Of a stretch of 64,000 nt of DNA, positions 60,030 to 64,000 are shown in pieces. This DNA is from JAJNBA01 sp963842295. GTDB taxonomy: Bacteria > Actinomycetota > UBA4738 > HRBIN12. The notes beneath the pieces were generated by a model that saw only the letters and a list, made by a program, of their open reading frames with translations, was not told where the DNA came from and ran no database searches. Positions within the stretch are counted from its first letter, which is position 1. Every line of letters starts with the position of its first letter. The stretch is from NCBI GenBank assembly GCA_963842295.1, contig CAWJFY010000009.1:310001-374000 (forward strand), written 5' to 3'. Position numbers and translations under genes: made by a program.

Positions 60030-60178
60030 CGAGCTCTCCCGTCGTCCTGGGACGCGTGGTCTCCTGGACATCGGCACTCTACCGCCATAGGAAGAGCCCA
60101 CCGGGTAAGGAAGCGGGACGTTCCCCCCGGCCGCGTGGCACGATGGAGCCGGCCTCTCCGGGCCCAGAAGGAGACACC

Positions 60179-61552
60179 ATGCCGGTGCTCGACTCGTTCC
60201 TCGATGCGATGGGCAACACACCTCTGGTCCGCCTGCGGTCGGTCACCCGAGGGGTCAAGCCGGCGATCCTGGCCAAGCTCGAGATGTTGAATCCGGGAAG
60301 CTCGGTGAAGGACCGCATCGGGATCCGGATGATCGAGGCGGCCGAACGGGAAGGGTTGCTCAAGCCGGGCGGGACGCTCGTCGAGCCCACGTCGGGCAAC
60401 ACGGGTCACGGCCTCGCGATCGCCGCGGCGGTCCGCGGCTACCGGTGCATCTTCGTGATGCCGGACAAGATGAGCCAGGAGAAGATCTCACTCCTGCGCG
60501 CCTACGGGGCCGAGGTCGTGATCTGCCCAACTGCCGTTTCACCCGATTCGCCTGAGAGCTATTACCGCGTCGCCGACCGCCTCGCCGCGGAGATCCCGGG
60601 CGCCTTCCAGCCGAACCAGTACCACAACCCCGTGAATCCCCAGACCCACTACGAGACGACCGGACCAGAGATCTGGGAGCAGACGGAGGGCGGACTCACG
60701 GCCTTCGTCTGCGGCGTGGGCACCGGCGGCACGATCTCAGGGGCGGGCCGCTACCTGAAGGAGCAGAACCCGGATGTCCTCGTGGTGGGCGCCGACCCGG
60801 AGGGCTCTCTCTATTCCGGCGACACTCCGCGGCCGTACCTCGTGGAGGGGATCGGCGAGGACTTCTTCCCCACGACGTTCGATCCCTCCGTCGTGGATCG
60901 ATACGTGCGGGTCTCCGACCGGGATTCGTTCCTGACGGCGCGCGCGATCACCCGTCAAGAGGGGATCCTCGTCGGAGGCTCGAGTGGCACCGCGGTGTTC
61001 GCCGCCCTGCAGGTCGCTCGGGATCTCGACGATCCAGGGGCCACGATCGTCGTGCTGCTCCCCGACTCGGGGCGGCAGTACATGTCGAAGCTCTATTCCG
61101 ACACTTGGATGCTGCAGCACGGGATGCTCGAGCGGCCCGAGGTGGTCCGGGTCGAGGAGGTGCTGTCGGCCAAGTCCGGCGAGATCCCCGGACTGGTGAC
61201 CGTGAACGCGCACGTCAAGGTCCGCCAGGCCGTAGAGACCCTGCAGGAGCACGGGATCTCTCAGGCGCCGGTGGTCCGCGAGGAGTCCAACGACGTGTCC
61301 CAGTTCGTCGGATCGATCCGAGACCGCGAACTGCTGGAACGGGTGTTCCGCGACCCCGACGCGCTGCAGTCGGACGTGGCTGAGGCGATGGGACCGCCGA
61401 TCCCGATGGTCGAGTGGGACGCGCCGGTGGAGATGGCCTTCGCGGAGCTCGAACGCACGCCCGCTCTGGTCGTGACCAAGTCGGGACAGGCGCTCGGCGT
61501 GCTGACCCGGAGCGACCTCCTCGAGTTCCTCGCTCGCCAGCGTCGGGCGTAG
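60179..61552 (+). CDS. Cystathionine beta-synthase
   Basis: 457 residues: a PLP fold-type II domain (about 1-320) and two C-terminal CBS domains (about 340-457). The PLP Lys is in GSSVKDRIG; PTSGNTGHG and CGVGTGGTISGAG bind substrate and phosphate; GGSSGTAVFAAL closes the site. It joins serine (or O-acetylserine) and homocysteine. The Bateman pair could allow nucleotide or SAM control. ATG 60179 has AAGGAG upstream. It begins the transsulfuration cluster. Confidence 0.9.
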   Translation: MPVLDSFLDAMGNTPLVRLRSVTRGVKPAILAKLEMLNPGSSVKDRIGIRMIEAAEREGLLKPGGTLVEPTSGNTGHGLAIAAAVRGYRCIFVMPDKMSQEKISLLRAYGAEVVICPTAVSPDSPESYYRVADRLAAEIPGAFQPNQYHNPVNPQTHYETTGPEIWEQTEGGLTAFVCGVGTGGTISGAGRYLKEQNPDVLVVGADPEGSLYSGDTPRPYLVEGIGEDFFPTTFDPSVVDRYVRVSDRDSFLTARAITRQEGILVGGSSGTAVFAALQVARDLDDPGATIVVLLPDSGRQYMSKLYSDTWMLQHGMLERPEVVRVEEVLSAKSGEIPGLVTVNAHVKVRQAVETLQEHGISQAPVVREESNDVSQFVGSIRDRELLERVFRDPDALQSDVAEAMGPPIPMVEWDAPVEMAFAELERTPALVVTKSGQALGVLTRSDLLEFLARQRRA

Positions 61553-61555
61553 TCT
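61550..61555 (+). promoter_or_regulatory. -10 box of a leaderless promoter for the DUF429 gene
   Basis: TAGTCT overlaps the stop codon of the beta-synthase and ends 6 nt before GTG 61562, giving a possible internal promoter in the cluster. Confidence 0.4.
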
Positions 61556-61561
61556 GCGCCG

Positions 61562-62413
61562 GTGCGCGCGCTGGGGATCGACGTCGGCGTCGGCAAGGGT
61601 CTCGATCTGGTGCTGATGGACGACGGGCGCATCCCGCTCCACGTGGAGACACGGGTTGGGGTTGCGAACGTATCCGAACTGATCTCGGAGATGCAGCCGG
61701 ACGTCGTCGCGATCGACTCGCCGCCTTCGTGGGCGAAGGCAGGGAGATCGCGGCTGACGGAGAGGACGCTCGCGGAGTTCAACATCCGGACCTTCGCCAC
61801 GCCCTCCCGTGCGCGGGGAAAAGGGAACCCGTTCTACGACTGGATGGAGGTGGGGTTCCGGGTGTTCCGTGCCGCCGCGCGAGCCGGTTTCGCACGGTAC
61901 GCGGCGGGCGACCCTCGCGGAACGGCGATGGAGGTGTTCCCCCACGCGACGGCCACGGTGCTGCGAGGGTTCCTCCGGCCCAAGAGCATCACCAAGAGGG
62001 CCTGGCGCGAAGGCATCCTCGTTGCCCAAGGGGTCCGAACCGGCCGATTGACCTCTCCTGACCTGGTCGACGCGGGCTTGTGCGCGCTCACCGGCCTGCT
62101 CGCCTTGCAGGGCAAGCGTTTCGCGCCGGGCGACCCCAAGGAAGGAGTGATCGTGCTTCCGGTGGTGACGCTCCCGGCCCGCCCGTTCGTCTCGTTCCGC
62201 CAGGACACGTCGTCGGCCGCCTCGGACGCATCGCCGCTCTTCCGGTTCTGCGGCTGCGGGGATCTCGGATGTCAGGAGCTCACACGGGCGGAGTTCGCGC
62301 CCGGTCACGATGCCAAGCGCAAGTCCATGCTGTGGCGTCTCGCCCGTGAGGGGCGGGACGCCACCGACGAGCTGAGGAGACGAGGATGGGAGCTACCCCC
62401 CGAGGTCCGATGA
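61562..62413 (+). CDS. DUF429-family protein
   Basis: 283 residues with an RNase H-like start, ALGIDVGVGKGLDLVLMDDG, then VVAIDSPPSW and MEVFPHATATVLRG, the acidic motifs of DUF429. These suggest a nuclease or phosphotransfer fold, but no function is established. The C-terminal FRFCGCGDLGCQELTRAEF has three Cys and may bind metal. GTG 61562; its stop overlaps the gamma-synthase ATG by 4 bases, so it is tied to the transsulfuration genes. Confidence 0.72.
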   Translation: MRALGIDVGVGKGLDLVLMDDGRIPLHVETRVGVANVSELISEMQPDVVAIDSPPSWAKAGRSRLTERTLAEFNIRTFATPSRARGKGNPFYDWMEVGFRVFRAAARAGFARYAAGDPRGTAMEVFPHATATVLRGFLRPKSITKRAWREGILVAQGVRTGRLTSPDLVDAGLCALTGLLALQGKRFAPGDPKEGVIVLPVVTLPARPFVSFRQDTSSAASDASPLFRFCGCGDLGCQELTRAEFAPGHDAKRKSMLWRLAREGRDATDELRRRGWELPPEVR

Positions 62414-63534
62414 GGTTCGAGACGGCCGCGATCCACGCCGGCCAGGACCCCGACGCGCCCTACGGGGCGGTGAACGTCCCGATCTACCAGACGTCGACCT
62501 ACGCGCAGCCGTCGGTCGGCAAGCCCAAGGTGTTCGATTACGCGCGTGGGGGGAACCCCACGCGCGAGGCGTTCCAGCAGGCGCTCGCCGCCCTCGAGGG
62601 CGGCGAGCGCTGCTTCGCGTTCGGCAGCGGGATGGGTGCCGAGGCGACCCTGCTGCTCACCCTTCGACCGGGCGACCACGTGCTCCTGGCCGACGACGTC
62701 TACGGCGGGACGTATCGGCTCCTCTCGAAGGTGCTCGAGCCCTGGGGCCTGGCGTTCTCCACCGCGGACCTCAACGATGCCGACGCGATCCGTGAAGCGC
62801 TGCGCCCCGAGACGCGCATCGTGTGGTTCGAGTCGCCCTCGAACCCGCTGCTGAAAATCGTCGACATCGAGTCGGTGTCGGCCATCGCGCACGAGGCCGG
62901 CGTTCGCGTCGTCGTCGACAACACGTTCGCGACGCCGGCGCTGCAGCGACCGCTCGAGCTGGGCGCCGACGCCGTCATGCACAGCGTCACGAAGTACATC
63001 GGCGGACACTCCGACCTCATCGGCGGCGCGATCGTCACCAGCGATCCGGAGTGGATCGAACGCCTCGGGTTCCTGTTGAACGCCGTCGGGGCGGTCCCCG
63101 GGCCGATGGATTCCTACCTCGGGCTCCGCGGCCTGAAGACGCTCTCCCTCCGGATGCTGAAGCATTCCGAGAACGCATCGGCGATCGCCGACTGGCTGTC
63201 CTCGCATCCGAAGGTTCGGCGTGTGTACTTCCCGGGACTGCCGACCCATCCGGGCCACGAGATCGCCGCGCGGCAGATGGCGGCGTTCGGCGGGATGGTC
63301 TCGTTCGAGGCCGGTTCCGCGGACGAGGCGATCGCCGTGGCCGAGGGGACGGAGCTGTTCTTCCTCGCGGAATCACTCGGCGGCGTGGAGTCCCTCGTCG
63401 AAGTGCCGGGGCCCATGACGCACGCGAGCGTCGCCGGATCGCCGCTCGAGGTGCCTCCGGAGCTCGTGCGCCTGTCCGTCGGGATCGAGCACGTCGAGGA
63501 CCTGATCGCCGACCTCTCTCAAGCGCTCGGTTGA
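62410..63534 (+). CDS. Cystathionine gamma-synthase/lyase
   Basis: 374 residues of the Cys/Met metabolism PLP family. The conserved YARGGNPTRE, FGSGMGAEATLLL, DNTFATP and the PLP-lysine segment HSVTKYIGGHSDLIGG are all in place, as is the end ESLGGVESLVEVPGPMTH. With the upstream beta-synthase it completes transsulfuration; synthase and lyase activities cannot be told apart by motif. ATG 62410 overlaps the DUF429 stop. Confidence 0.9.
   Translation: MRFETAAIHAGQDPDAPYGAVNVPIYQTSTYAQPSVGKPKVFDYARGGNPTREAFQQALAALEGGERCFAFGSGMGAEATLLLTLRPGDHVLLADDVYGGTYRLLSKVLEPWGLAFSTADLNDADAIREALRPETRIVWFESPSNPLLKIVDIESVSAIAHEAGVRVVVDNTFATPALQRPLELGADAVMHSVTKYIGGHSDLIGGAIVTSDPEWIERLGFLLNAVGAVPGPMDSYLGLRGLKTLSLRMLKHSENASAIADWLSSHPKVRRVYFPGLPTHPGHEIAARQMAAFGGMVSFEAGSADEAIAVAEGTELFFLAESLGGVESLVEVPGPMTHASVAGSPLEVPPELVRLSVGIEHVEDLIADLSQALG
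62541..62566 (+). repeat. Intragenic 11-bp inverted repeat with GGAA loop
   Basis: CGCGCGTGGGG and CCCCACGCGCG, perfectly paired across a 4-base GGAA spacer (a GNRA-type tetraloop). It encodes the conserved ARGGNPTRE region of the gamma-synthase, so codon choice has made a very stable mRNA hairpin, about 130 bases after the start. Confidence 0.6.
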
Positions 63535-63581
63535 CGAGCGACGATCGCTCGCTCGGATGACGTTCGACGATCAGTCCTCGG

Positions 63582-64000
63582 CTAGCCCCGGAGGACGATC
63601 TCACCACCGTCGCCGAGGCGGATCCCCACCGCTCGCACCGATGGCTCCGGGGAGACCACCCGGAGAGGTACCTCACGGTCGCCGAGCCAGTCGCGCAGCC
63701 GGGCCGCGTCTCCTCCGACCTCGACCCATTCGATCCCTGCGGCCGGGACCCGATGCCTCGCGAGGGCGGCGCCGGGATGAAGCTCCGGAGGGACGTCCCA
63801 GGCGATGAAGAACGGCAGCCACAACTCCTCGCCGCGCTCCTCGATCCCGGCGCCGCGCCACCGCACCTCCGTGCCGTCCGGCCGCGTCCGCGCGCCCGGC
63901 TGGACCGGGAGGCCCAGCCTGGCCGCGGTCGCGTCGATCTCGTCGTCCACGAGACAGACGGAGAACCACCGGTCGCCGTCGGCGGATAGCTCAAGGAGCG
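63582..64000 (-). CDS. Glyoxalase/VOC-fold protein, 5' end beyond the window
   Basis: The last 138 codons of a gene entering from the right edge; the frame is open to the final base. Segments such as DRWFSVCLVDDEIDATAARL, WLPFFIAWDVPPELHPG, and IEWVEVGGDAARLRDWLGD, then AVGIRLGDGGEIVLRG, fit the glyoxalase-like (VOC) half-domain pattern seen in unassigned actinobacterial proteins. Metal ligands cannot be judged without the N terminus. Convergent with the gamma-synthase. Confidence 0.6.
   Translation of the reverse strand, partial: LLELSADGDRWFSVCLVDDEIDATAARLGLPVQPGARTRPDGTEVRWRGAGIEERGEELWLPFFIAWDVPPELHPGAALARHRVPAAGIEWVEVGGDAARLRDWLGDREVPLRVVSPEPSVRAVGIRLGDGGEIVLRG

Noticed and set aside
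1..64000. CRISPR array, prophage or transposon
   Set aside because: No regularly spaced repeats, phage structural genes, integrase or transposase were seen on either strand.

Overview
The window is about 64 kb of GC-rich DNA (roughly two thirds G+C by eye) that is densely coding on both strands. It most resembles an uncultured actinobacterium (Actinomycetota). The reasons are a luciferase-like monooxygenase of the F420-dependent class, class II fructose bisphosphatase (GlpX), sigma/anti-sigma pairs, frequent GTG starts and ATGA/GTGA gene overlaps, and a TANNNT box placed 6-7 nt before many start codons, as in leaderless actinobacterial transcripts. The class cannot be fixed from sequence alone. 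I see no rRNA operon, intact tRNA, CRISPR array, insertion sequence or prophage.

Layout. 1-9 kb: rmuC (cut by the left edge), a C45-family hydrolase, a divergent ankyrin/MarR pair with a palindromic operator, an amidohydrolase, a CBS-domain protein, and a reverse-strand run of FMN hydroxyacid oxidase, PHP phosphoesterase, HAD phosphatase and NDH-2. 9-20 kb: a glycerol-3-phosphate dehydrogenase-like gene overlapping glpX; a zinc-ribbon/AT-hook protein; two ECF sigma/anti-sigma cassettes on either side of an nfeD-SPFH pair; a membrane-anchored cupredoxin; an orphan PilT. 20-32 kb: a Cys-containing HTH regulator divergent from the Fe-S carrier ATPase Mrp, then envelope and housekeeping genes (lgt, PAP2, LapA-like, CPBP protease, PIG-L deacetylase, pepA). 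32-35 kb: hutI and hutH with an XRE-cupin regulator.

35.6-49.2 kb is the most unusual part: eleven genes in one direction, nearly all overlapping or a few bases apart. They encode two related ATZ/TRZ-type amidohydrolases, a ribose-type ABC importer (binding lipoprotein, double ATPase, two permeases, the second fused in frame to the second amidohydrolase), an M24-fold enzyme missing one canonical metal ligand, a thiamine-diphosphate E1 alpha/beta pair without E2 or E3, a bicupin, an SDR without the YxxxK motif and a hydroxyisobutyrate-dehydrogenase-like enzyme. I read it as an uptake and catabolic pathway for a nitrogenous small molecule whose identity the sequence does not reveal.

49-64 kb: a DtxR-type regulator divergent from an FTR1 iron permease and cupredoxin; a tRNA-Ser 3' remnant in a gene-poor gap before an MFS exporter; metF and hutU; two cyclic-di-GMP proteins; and a transsulfuration cluster (cystathionine beta-synthase, DUF429 protein, gamma-synthase/lyase). 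At least four genes (PIG-L deacetylase, first island amidohydrolase, bicupin, iron-linked cupredoxin) are broken by apparent single-base indels. That pattern fits residual long-read assembly error at least as well as real decay, so they are annotated as whole genes with the shift noted.
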